Positions 1 to 6,162 of a stretch of DNA of 6,709 nucleotides are shown here, in pieces. The stretch lies in the NCBI GenBank assembly GCA_017416505.1, contig JAFQCI010000070.1:1-6709 (forward strand), in the 5' to 3' direction. The notes under the pieces were generated by a model. That model saw nothing but the letters and a program-made list of their open reading frames with translations. It made no database searches and was not told where the DNA came from. This stretch comes from Lachnospiraceae bacterium (lineage in GTDB: Bacteria > Bacillota_A > Clostridia > Lachnospirales > Lachnospiraceae). The translations under genes and the position numbers were made by a program. How positions within the stretch are numbered: the first letter of the stretch is position 1; the number at the start of each line of letters is the position of its first letter.

Positions 1-131
1 TGTAAAGTATTTTTTTTCGATTCCAATTGAATTTTTTTCTTTTTCCCTCACAGTAAAGTTTTTTAACCATAAATTTTTCCCTGAAATACTGGGTTTTATG
101 CGCCTAACCAAAAAATTTTTGAAAAAAAGTC

Positions 132-159
132 TTGACATCTCAAAATTTTGGAGTAAACT
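132..159 (+). promoter_or_regulatory. Promoter for glnN
   Basis: A perfect -35 box TTGACA (132-137) is followed after 16 bases by TAAACT (154-159), a four-of-six match to the -10 consensus. Reading the -10 as AAACTA gives a 17-base spacer. Long A and T runs upstream (109-128) could act as an UP element. Transcription would start near 165-168, only a few bases before the leader hairpin. A perfect 10-bp palindrome, CAAAATTTTG (141-150), lies between the two boxes. Nothing else is recognisable in bases 1-131, which are AT-rich and show no credible coding region. Confidence 0.65.
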
Positions 160-171
160 ACAGTCATAAGC

Positions 172-206
172 AAAGGCGCTTTGGAGAAATCCAGAGTGCC
201 TTTTTT
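172..206 (+). terminator. Terminator-like leader hairpin (attenuator candidate) before glnN
   Basis: Bases 172-185 pair with 190-203 in an unbroken 14-bp stem, with two G-U pairs and a GAAA tetraloop; six T residues (201-206) end the structure. It has the form of an intrinsic terminator but sits between the glnN promoter and glnN, so it more likely attenuates glnN than ends an upstream gene. The stem starts with GCAAAGGCGC (170-179) and closes with GTGCCTTT (196-203), and the same two boxes recur before amtB. What would relieve termination cannot be read from the sequence. Confidence 0.7.
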
Positions 207-208
207 CG

Positions 209-240
209 TTTCATGGAAAATTTTAAGATTTTTCGTGAAA
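209..240 (+). promoter_or_regulatory. Second glnN leader hairpin
   Basis: Bases 209-220 pair with 229-240 in a 12-bp stem containing two G-U pairs, with loop TTTTAAGA (221-228). It lies just after the U-tract of the first leader hairpin and ends about nine bases before the glnN ribosome binding site. It could stabilise the mRNA 5' end or take part in the control of the first hairpin. No known riboswitch or leader family was recognised, and the amtB leader has no counterpart. Confidence 0.45.
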
Positions 241-264
241 TAAAACTGAAAGGAGAATTACATT

Positions 265-2361
265 ATGGAAAAAAACATACCAGAATTATACGGAAGTCTT
301 GTTTTTAGTGACAAGATTATGAGAGAAAAACTTCCAAAGGACATTTATAAGGCCCTTCGTAAAACCATTGAAAATAATACACATTTGGAACTTGATGTAG
401 CAAACTCTGTTGCTGTAGCAATGAAGGAATGGGCAATCGAAAATGGTGCAACCCACTTTACTCATTGGTTCCAGCCAATGACCGGTTTTACTGCTGAAAA
501 GCATGACAGTTTCATTTCTCCTATTGAAAATGGTGAAATTATCATGGATTTCTCCGGTAAGGAATTAGTAAAGGGTGAACCGGATGCATCTAGTTTCCCT
601 TCCGGCGGACTTCGTGCTACTTTCGAAGCCAGAGGTTACACTGCCTGGGACCCTACCTCACCAGCATTCATCAAAGACGGAACACTTTACATCCCTACTG
701 CTTTTTGTTCCTACAATGGAGAAGCATTAGATAAGAAGACTCCTCTTCTTCGTTCTATGGAAACATTAAGTAAAGAAGCAACTAAGATTTTAAATCTTCT
801 TGGACAGAAGGATGTAAGCAGCGTTTCCACTACAGTTGGACCAGAACAGGAATACTTCCTTGTAGATAAGGATTTATATAAGAAACGTACCGACCTTGTT
901 TTCACAGGAAGAACCTTACTTGGTGCAAAACCTCCAAAGGGTCAGGAAATGGAAGACCATTATTTCGGAGCTTTAAAGCCTCGTGTTTCTGCTTATATGC
1001 ATGACTTGGATGAGGAATTATGGAAATTAGGAATTCCGGCAAAGACAAAACATAACGAAGTTGCTCCTGCCCAGCATGAATTGGCACCAATCTTCGATAC
1101 TGCTAACATTGCGGTAGACCACAATCAGCTGACTATGGAAATTATGAAGAAAGTAGCTGAAAAACATAATTTGGTTTGTCTTCTACATGAAAAGCCATTC
1201 GATGGCATCAATGGTTCCGGTAAACATAACAACTGGTCCATGACTACTAATACTGGCGTGAATTTATTAGATCCAGGTCGTACTCCTGCTGAAAATACAC
1301 AGTTCTTAATTTTCTTAATGGCTGTTATTAAAGCGGTAGATGAATATTCTGATTTAATGCGTATTTCTGTTGCAAGTGCAGGAAATGACCATCGTCTTGG
1401 TGCTAACGAAGCTCCACCGGCTATCGTATCTATTTTCTTAGGTGATGAATTAACTGCAGTATTGGATTCCATTGAAAATGGTACTTTCTTTAAGGAACAA
1501 AAAAGAATCCAGATGGAAACCGGTGCTTCTGTTCTTCCACACTTTACAAAGGATACCACAGACCGTAACAGAACTTCACCTTTCGCATTTACCGGTAATA
1601 AGTTTGAATTCCGTATGTTAGGTTCTTCTGCTTCTGTTGCAGGACCAAACATCGTAATCAATACAGCGGTAGCGGAAGCATTGGCACAGTTCTATAATGA
1701 ATTAAAGGATACAAAACCGGAAGATATGGAAACTGCGGTTCACGAGTTAGTAAAACGTGCAATTGTAAAGCATAAGAAGGTTATCTTCAATGGAAACGGT
1801 TATACTGATGAATGGGTAAAAGAAGCTGAAAGTCGTGGACTTTTGAACTTAACTTCTACTCCGGATGCCCTTCCTTGCTTTATTGCAAAGAAAAACATCG
1901 ATTTATTTACCAGCCATGGTATTTATACAGAAAGTGAAATTTACTCTCGTTATGAAATCTTATTAGAAAACTACTGTAAGACTCTTCATATTGAAGCTAA
2001 GACCTTGAAGGACATGGTTACTACTGATTTCCTTCCTGCTCTTATGAAGTATAGTGATGATTTGGCTCAGTCTATCCAGCTTAAGAAGAGCATTGGAGAC
2101 TTTGCTTGTACCGCTCAGACAAAACTTCTTAAGACACTTACTGACAGCTATGAATCTATCTATGCCTTAGAGGAAAAATTAGAAGCAGATACTACTACTG
2201 CTGAAGGCATGGAAAAAATGCTGGATGCTGCTAAATTCTATCAAAGCACCATTCTTTCTGATATGGAAGAATTACGAGCAGTTGCAGATAAGGCAGAAGA
2301 ATTTTTACCTTCTTCTTACCTGCCATATCCAAACTACAAAGAATTGTTATTTTCAATCTAA
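265..2361 (+). CDS. glnN: Glutamine synthetase type III
   Basis: Makes glutamine from glutamate, ammonium and ATP in the cytoplasm, the entry step of nitrogen assimilation. At 698 residues it has the length of GSIII enzymes, well above the roughly 440-470 of GSI. GSIII landmarks in order: WFQPMTG (68-74), FPSGGLRATFEARGYTAWDP (111-130), VGPEQEYFLVD (191-201, with metal/substrate-site glutamates 194 and 196), KHNEVAPAQHELAP (262-275), GINGSGKHNNW (314-324), NDHRLGANEAPPA (374-386), the DRNRTSPFAFTGNKFEFR block (433-450), and the terminal YLPYPNYKELLF (685-696). The start is ATG 265 with AAAGGAG (249-255) nine bases upstream. No truncation or missing core motif is seen. It is followed 89 nt later by the ammonium channel gene, matching substrate supply to use. 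The leader hairpin at 172-206 suggests transcript-level control. GSIII enzymes normally form dodecamers; that is family knowledge. Confidence 0.97.
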   Translation: MEKNIPELYGSLVFSDKIMREKLPKDIYKALRKTIENNTHLELDVANSVAVAMKEWAIENGATHFTHWFQPMTGFTAEKHDSFISPIENGEIIMDFSGKELVKGEPDASSFPSGGLRATFEARGYTAWDPTSPAFIKDGTLYIPTAFCSYNGEALDKKTPLLRSMETLSKEATKILNLLGQKDVSSVSTTVGPEQEYFLVDKDLYKKRTDLVFTGRTLLGAKPPKGQEMEDHYFGALKPRVSAYMHDLDEELWKLGIPAKTKHNEVAPAQHELAPIFDTANIAVDHNQLTMEIMKKVAEKHNLVCLLHEKPFDGINGSGKHNNWSMTTNTGVNLLDPGRTPAENTQFLIFLMAVIKAVDEYSDLMRISVASAGNDHRLGANEAPPAIVSIFLGDELTAVLDSIENGTFFKEQKRIQMETGASVLPHFTKDTTDRNRTSPFAFTGNKFEFRMLGSSASVAGPNIVINTAVAEALAQFYNELKDTKPEDMETAVHELVKRAIVKHKKVIFNGNGYTDEWVKEAESRGLLNLTSTPDALPCFIAKKNIDLFTSHGIYTESEIYSRYEILLENYCKTLHIEAKTLKDMVTTDFLPALMKYSDDLAQSIQLKKSIGDFACTAQTKLLKTLTDSYESIYALEEKLEADTTTAEGMEKMLDAAKFYQSTILSDMEELRAVADKAEEFLPSSYLPYPNYKELLFSI

Positions 2362-2379
2362 ATAGAAAAAGTTTATATG
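2350..2379 (+). promoter_or_regulatory. Possible weak promoter for amtB
   Basis: TTTTCA (2350-2355, four of six matches to the -35 consensus) and TATATG (2374-2379, four of six to the -10) are separated by 18 bases. The -35 overlaps the last codons of glnN. A start near 2386 would fall directly at the GCAAAGGCGC box, the same arrangement as at glnN. The boxes are weak, so amtB may instead be expressed only by read-through from glnN. Confidence 0.3.
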
Positions 2380-2388
2380 TTTTTTCGC

Positions 2389-2423
2389 AAAGGCGCGTTT
2401 CTAAAATTAGAAACGTGCCTTTT
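2389..2423 (+). terminator. Terminator-like hairpin between glnN and amtB
   Basis: Bases 2389-2403 pair with 2408-2422 in a 15-bp stem with one G-U pair and a four-base loop; only four T residues follow before CTATTAT, so termination may be partial. Both arms carry the boxes seen before glnN (GCAAAGGCGC at 2387-2396 and GTGCCTTT at 2415-2422), with the G-U pair in the same place. It could end part of the glnN transcripts, attenuate amtB, or both. The stem ends 14 bases before the amtB ribosome binding site. Confidence 0.65.
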
Positions 2424-2450
2424 CTATTATAAAAAAAGGAGTTGATACAT

Positions 2451-4172
2451 ATGGAATTTTCATCCGTAAACACAATCTGGGTACTTCTAGGTGCCGCTTT
2501 AGTATTTTTCATGCAGGCAGGTTTTGCCATGGTAGAAACAGGTTTTACCCGGGCAAAGAATGCCGGTAACATTATTATGAAGAACTTAATGGATTTTTGT
2601 ATCGGAACTCCAATCTTCTGGTTGGTTGGTTTTGGTCTGATGTTTGGTGGTTCCGGTGACTTTATCGGAAGCATTAAAGGTATCGCAAGTGAAGCAAATT
2701 ATGGTACTTCCATGGTACCGGATGGCGTTCCTTTCTGGGCATTTTTGATTTTCCAGACGGTATTCTGCGCAACTGCAGCTACCATCGTATCCGGAGCAAT
2801 GGCAGAAAGAACAAAATTCTCTTCTTATTGTCTTTATAGTTTAATTATCAGTTTAGTGATTTATCCTATTTCCGGACACTGGATTTGGGGCGGTGGCTGG
2901 CTTGCCCAATTAGGATTCCATGATTTTGCCGGTTCTACCGCTGTTCACATGGTTGGTGGTGTTGCTGCATTGATTGGTGCCATCATTGTTGGACCTCGTA
3001 TCGGTAAGTATGATAAAGATGGAAAGTCTCACGCAATTCCAGGACACAGTTTAACTTTAGGCGCCCTTGGTGTATTCATCCTTTGGTTCTGTTGGTTCGG
3101 TTTCAATGGTGCTTCTACCGTTTCTATGGAAGGCGATGCCATTGTTTCTGCAGGTAAAATCTTCGTAACTACAAACCTTGCTGCCGCAGTTGCAACTTGT
3201 ACCGTTATGATTATCACCTGGATTCGTTACAAAAAACCAGACGTTTCTATGTCATTAAACGGAAGTTTGGCAGGTCTTGTTGCTATCACAGCAGGTTGTG
3301 ATACTGTATCTCCAACCTCAGCTGCTATTATTGGTATTTTAGCAGGTTTCGCAGTTGTATTTGGTATTGAATTTATTGATAAAGTATTAAAAATCGATGA
3401 CCCTGTTGGTGCTGTTGGTGTTCACTGTTTGAATGGTGCTTTAGGTACTATTTGTGTAGGTCTTTTCTCAGATGGTGCCGGAACTGATGGAAAGCTTGGT
3501 CTTTTCACAGGTGGAGGAGCAGAACTTTTAGGAACTCAATGTCTTGGTGTTGTGGCTGTTATTGCATGGGTTGTTGTTACTATGACCATTGTCTTCCAAG
3601 TTATTAAACATACCATTGGTCTTCGTGTATCAGAAGAAGAAGAAATCGCAGGTTTGGATATTATGGAACATGGTTTGGAAAGTTCTTATGCAGACTTTAT
3701 GACCTTTGACAGCACAGAAGCTTCTCAATCTCCTGTTGCCAATGTTCCAAAGGCTCCAACAAATACTCCTTCCGCTTCAAAGGCCGGAAATGAAGATTCT
3801 TCCGAAACTCCGGTATTAAGTAAGATTACTATCGTTACCCGTCAAAATAAATTAACCAAGTTGATGCACGCATTAAATGAAATTGGTGTTACCGGTGTTA
3901 CCATTACCAATGTATTAGGCTGTGGTACACAAAAGGGTGCAACCAACTACTATCGTGGTGTTGAATTGGAAATGAACCTATTACCAAAGGTAAAGGTGGA
4001 AATCGTTGTAAGTAAAGTGCCGGTAGATTTGGTTATCGAAACTGCAAGAAAGGTTCTTTACACTGGAAACATCGGAGATGGAAAGGTATTTGTTTACAAT
4101 ATCGAAGATGTTGTAAAGGTTAGAACCGGTGAAACTGGTTACGCTGCTCTTCAAGACAGTTCAGAGGAATAA
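2451..4172 (+). CDS. amtB: AmtB ammonium transporter fused to a PII (GlnK-type) domain
   Basis: Membrane channel for ammonium with its own regulatory domain, 573 residues. Residues 1-395 are the Amt/Rh channel: TM1 starts near residue 8 without a clear signal peptide, the twin pore histidines are His166 (AVHMVGG) and His325 (GVHCLNG), and WFGFN (215-219) and the cytoplasmic tail signature GLDIMEHG (401-408) are present. Residues 414-455 are a Ser/Thr/Pro/Ala-rich linker. Residues 456-567 are a PII domain with QKG (494-496) and YYRG (500-503) in the T-loop, LPKVKVEIVV (511-520), TGNIGDGK (538-545, B-loop) and VRTGE (557-561, C-loop). Free PII proteins bind ATP/ADP and 2-oxoglutarate and plug Amt pores; here one PII is tethered to each channel subunit, matching the trimeric state of both families. 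The position of the uridylylated Tyr51 of E. coli PII is Leu506. ATG 2451 was chosen because AAGGAG (2436-2441) lies nine bases upstream; an in-frame TTG at 2442 abuts that site. Confidence 0.95.
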   Translation: MEFSSVNTIWVLLGAALVFFMQAGFAMVETGFTRAKNAGNIIMKNLMDFCIGTPIFWLVGFGLMFGGSGDFIGSIKGIASEANYGTSMVPDGVPFWAFLIFQTVFCATAATIVSGAMAERTKFSSYCLYSLIISLVIYPISGHWIWGGGWLAQLGFHDFAGSTAVHMVGGVAALIGAIIVGPRIGKYDKDGKSHAIPGHSLTLGALGVFILWFCWFGFNGASTVSMEGDAIVSAGKIFVTTNLAAAVATCTVMIITWIRYKKPDVSMSLNGSLAGLVAITAGCDTVSPTSAAIIGILAGFAVVFGIEFIDKVLKIDDPVGAVGVHCLNGALGTICVGLFSDGAGTDGKLGLFTGGGAELLGTQCLGVVAVIAWVVVTMTIVFQVIKHTIGLRVSEEEEIAGLDIMEHGLESSYADFMTFDSTEASQSPVANVPKAPTNTPSASKAGNEDSSETPVLSKITIVTRQNKLTKLMHALNEIGVTGVTITNVLGCGTQKGATNYYRGVELEMNLLPKVKVEIVVSKVPVDLVIETARKVLYTGNIGDGKVFVYNIEDVVKVRTGETGYAALQDSSEE

Positions 4173-4330
4173 TATGATACCAGAGTCAAAAGGTCATACT
4201 TTTCATGCTTGCATGAAAAAGTATGGCTTTGGGACCCGCAAAACATGAGAAAGCAGCCCGAATAGGGCGGATTTCGAATGTTTTTAGAATTGCGAGAGCA
4301 CAAAGTGCGTAGCAATTCGTAAGTATCATA
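4173..4330. repeat. MITE-like interspersed element, 158 bp
   Basis: The 8-bp inverted ends TATGATAC (4173-4180) and GTATCATA (4323-4330) bound a non-coding segment with three internal hairpins: 4195-4207 with 4212-4225 (13 pairs, one bulged A), 4256-4259 with 4265-4268, and 4287-4293 with 4312-4318 enclosing GCAC/GTGC. No hairpin is followed by a U-tract. The left end is the base directly after the amtB stop codon. From memory, the peptide antisense to this segment resembles hypothetical proteins annotated repeatedly in Lachnospiraceae genomes, as expected for a dispersed repeat misread as a gene. No transposase is present, so any movement would need one supplied in trans. No target duplication could be identified. 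Confidence 0.55.
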
Positions 4331-4347
4331 ATATAACATTCCCACAC

Positions 4348-4377
4348 TTTCGGGAAGTTCTACGGGATTTCCCGAAA
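4348..4377 (+). other. Hairpin with two competing 5' arms
   Basis: TTTCGGGAA (4348-4356) pairs perfectly with TTCCCGAAA (4369-4377) around a 12-base loop. A second CGGG inside that loop (4363-4366) can instead pair with CCCG (4371-4374), so the two forms exclude each other. No U-tract follows on either strand, so it is not a plain terminator. It lies in gene-free DNA between the repeat and the downstream terminator. Confidence 0.4.
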
Positions 4378-4386
4378 ATAAAAAAT

Positions 4387-4456
4387 CCTCTGACTGGATT
4401 GTTTAAGCAAACAGAGGTTATTCTCCCTCTGTAACAAGAACGCTGTGGCATTCTTG
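4387..4456 (+). ncRNA. Structured RNA candidate upstream of the 4486-4513 terminator
   Basis: CCTCTG (4387-4392) and CCTCTG (4426-4431) can each pair with the single CAGAGG (4412-4417), giving mutually exclusive stems as in attenuator leaders; the second stem extends to 7 bp (4411-4417 with 4426-4432). A further hairpin follows: CAAGAA (4435-4440) with TTCTTG (4451-4456), enclosing GC/GC and loop TGTG. With the terminator 30 bases on, this could be the 3' untranslated region of amtB, a small RNA, or the remnant of a leader whose gene is gone. No convincing promoter or known RNA family was seen, and no plus-strand gene follows. Confidence 0.35.
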
Positions 4457-4485
4457 AAACATATACAAAAGTACTCTACAAAGGA

Positions 4486-4513
4486 GGCTATTGCGGATGC
4501 AATAGCCTTTTTT
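4486..4513 (+). terminator. Intrinsic terminator, probable end of the glnN-amtB transcript
   Basis: GGCTATTGC (4486-4494) pairs perfectly with GCAATAGCC (4499-4507) around a GGAT loop and is followed by six T residues (4508-4513). This is a textbook plus-strand terminator. It is the first strong one after amtB, more than 300 bases past the stop codon, which suggests the repeat element landed between amtB and its terminator. On the minus strand the hairpin is followed by TCCTTTG, so it would serve the converging ABC-F gene poorly. Confidence 0.85.
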
Positions 4514-4576
4514 GGTCATATTCTTTAAAACTTGCTTTATAATTCTAAGTAGTAGTTTTGTTTTAGGGTGTATTTT

Positions 4577-6109
4577 TCACACATTTTTCATTTCAATTAC
4601 TCTTGTAGCTATCTTCTCCTGAAACCTGATATCGTGGTCTACCAGTATCATGGTAGGCTGATAATTCAGCAACAACGTTTCTATCTGCATTCTTGAAAAC
4701 ACATCAATATAATTTAATGGCTCATCCCATATATAAATGTGGGCCGGTGTCATCAGACTTGCTGCAATCAATACCTTTTTCTTCTGACCTTCCGAATACT
4801 CTTCCATTGGTTTTACAAATTGTACCCGTTCCATATCAAGCTGTCTTAAAATCGCACAAAATAAGCTTTCCTCCAGATTTCTATTCTGACAGAATTCTTT
4901 AATACTGCCTTTTAGGAAACTGGTATCCTGATTAATATAGGAGATTTTTACCCCTGCTCCTACAGATAATGTTCCTTCTTCCACTACATTTTTAAATTCC
5001 GTCTGTCCTGCTTTAGAAAGAATTGCTTTGATAAAACTGGACTTTCCACACCCATTCTTTCCATGAAGAAAAACTCTCTCCCCTTGCCGTAGTTCAAAGT
5101 TAAAATTCTGAATAACCGGATGTTCTGCATCTTCATATTTCAAACTATATTCTCTGGCAGTAAGCAGAATCTCCTTATGGTAAGAAAGTGGCATTACCTT
5201 TAAATCCACTGGATTTTCAATATCTTGCAATAATCCTTCTTTCTCCTCCATTTCCTGCTCGATTCTACGTTCATATTGTTTTACCCTGCTTTGCATTTTC
5301 TTGGTTTTCGTCCCAATATAGGCTCTTGTCGCTATGGAGCGGTCATGTTCTTTCACAGGGTCAAAACCTATCTTGGAATTCTCACTTTTTTGCGCCCATT
5401 GCCGGCTGCGTTCTGCGGATTTTTTTAATTGATGGATTTCCCTTAAATGCTTTTCATTTTCCATTCTCGAAAAATTATCTTTTCTGGTCTTATTTTCCCA
5501 CCAGCTCGAAAAATTACCACTTTGAATTTCAATGGATTTTCGATTTAGCACTAATACATGGTCCACGCAGGCATCCAGTAAATCTCTATCATGGGATACC
5601 AGAATAAATCCCTTCTTCCCCTTTAGATATTCCTTTACCGTATCCCTTGCTTCCTGGTCTAAATGGTTGGTAGGTTCGTCAATTAATAAAAAGTCATTGT
5701 CCCCTGCAAATAAAATAGCAAGCATTACCTTCGTTCTCTCCCCATGACTAAGGGTAGAGAATGGACGATACAATACCTCCACAGACACCTTCAGTTTTTC
5801 CAGCTCGCAAATGACCCTCCATTGCTCACAACCGTTTTTCAATTCCTCCATAAAATCTGCAATACAAAGCTCCATCTGATGTTTCTGAATCTGATAAGGA
5901 AAATAATCAAAAATGGTAGAAGTGCTGATACTTCCTTCATATTCATATTTTCCAAGCAATATATTAAGAAATGTGGACTTTCCTTTTCCGTTTCTTCCTA
6001 TAAAACCTAAGCGCCAATTTGTGTCAATGGAAAAGGATACATCCTCAAAAATATTGTCAAAACTTCCTTCGTAACAAAATGTAAGATTTGATACATTAAT
6101 TTGTGCCAT
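4577..6109 (-). CDS. ABC-F ribosomal protection protein, Lsa/Vga-like
   Basis: Soluble twin-ATPase protein of the ABC-F family, 510 residues. ABC1: Walker A GRNGKGKST (38-46), signature LSHGE (120-124), Walker B LLIDEPTNHLD (141-151, catalytic Glu145), H-loop SHD (172-174). ABC2: Walker A GKNGCGKSS (350-358), signature YSEGQ (438-442), Walker B with Glu463, H-loop DHD (491-493). No membrane segment is present. A charged helical linker of about 100 residues (about 195-300, starting with NFSSWWENK at 199-207) joins the two; in resistance ABC-Fs its tip reaches the ribosomal peptidyl-transferase centre and displaces drugs. The opening INVSNLTFCYEG and the linker resemble Lsa proteins (lincosamide, streptogramin A and pleuromutilin resistance), and the length fits; the drug range here is inference. 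Start ATG 6109 has GGGAGG (6117-6122) seven bases upstream; ATG 6115 lies one base from that site. The leader carries two terminators and a tiny upstream ORF. No clear minus-strand terminator follows the stop codon. Confidence 0.9.
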   Translation of the reverse strand: MAQINVSNLTFCYEGSFDNIFEDVSFSIDTNWRLGFIGRNGKGKSTFLNILLGKYEYEGSISTSTIFDYFPYQIQKHQMELCIADFMEELKNGCEQWRVICELEKLKVSVEVLYRPFSTLSHGERTKVMLAILFAGDNDFLLIDEPTNHLDQEARDTVKEYLKGKKGFILVSHDRDLLDACVDHVLVLNRKSIEIQSGNFSSWWENKTRKDNFSRMENEKHLREIHQLKKSAERSRQWAQKSENSKIGFDPVKEHDRSIATRAYIGTKTKKMQSRVKQYERRIEQEMEEKEGLLQDIENPVDLKVMPLSYHKEILLTAREYSLKYEDAEHPVIQNFNFELRQGERVFLHGKNGCGKSSFIKAILSKAGQTEFKNVVEEGTLSVGAGVKISYINQDTSFLKGSIKEFCQNRNLEESLFCAILRQLDMERVQFVKPMEEYSEGQKKKVLIAASLMTPAHIYIWDEPLNYIDVFSRMQIETLLLNYQPTMILVDHDIRFQEKIATRVIEMKNV

Positions 6110-6125
6110 ATACATTCCTCCCAAC

Positions 6126-6158
6126 AAAAAAAAGAATCCTCTGTTGCCAAAGAATCCT
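6126..6158 (-). terminator. Second leader terminator, just before the ABC-F gene
   Basis: On the minus strand AGGATTCTTT (6158-6149) pairs with AGAGGATTCT (6142-6133) in ten pairs, three of them G-U, around loop GGCAAC; a run of eight T (6133-6126) follows. The ABC-F ribosome binding site starts four bases later. A competing hairpin, AGAAT (6164-6160) with ATTCT (6155-6151), uses the same 5' arm. The stem and loop also contain TTTGGCAACA (6151-6142), which is perfectly complementary to a segment of the upstream attenuator. Termination strength is uncertain because of the G-U pairs. Confidence 0.5.
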
Positions 6159-6162
6159 GATT

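Noticed and set aside
1125..1661. Minus-strand open frame of 178 codons opposite glnN
   Set aside because: It is antisense to conserved GSIII motifs, has a composition typical of a shadow frame and shows no promoter or ribosome binding site.
2442..2450. TTG at 2442 as the amtB start
   Set aside because: It directly abuts the AAGGAG site, leaving no spacer; ATG 2451 has a nine-base spacing and gives a normal Amt N-terminus.
2231..2674. Minus-strand open frame of 147 codons across the glnN-amtB junction
   Set aside because: It runs through the intergenic hairpin and antisense to the 5' end of amtB; its composition does not look like a real protein.
4151..4345. Minus-strand open frame of 64 codons
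   Set aside because: It lies almost wholly inside the repeat element and includes both inverted ends, so it is best seen as a spurious frame of the repeat.
4483..4513. T-box or riboswitch at the 4486-4513 terminator
   Set aside because: No T-box antiterminator sequence, no specifier structure and no plus-strand gene follow.
4561..4580. Minus-strand terminator at the end of the ABC-F gene
   Set aside because: GTGT/ACAC forms only a 4-bp stem overlapping the stop codon and is followed by CCTAAAAC, not a U-tract.
5188..5607. Plus-strand open frame of 139 codons, and three shorter plus-strand frames at 4693-4902, 5532-5747 and 5744-6010
   Set aside because: All are antisense to a complete ABC-F gene with every ATPase motif in place and lack ribosome binding sites.
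6110..6127. TTG at 6127 or ATG at 6115 as the ABC-F start
   Set aside because: The first lies upstream of the ribosome binding site and the second one base after it; ATG 6109 is spaced by seven bases and matches the usual family N-terminus.
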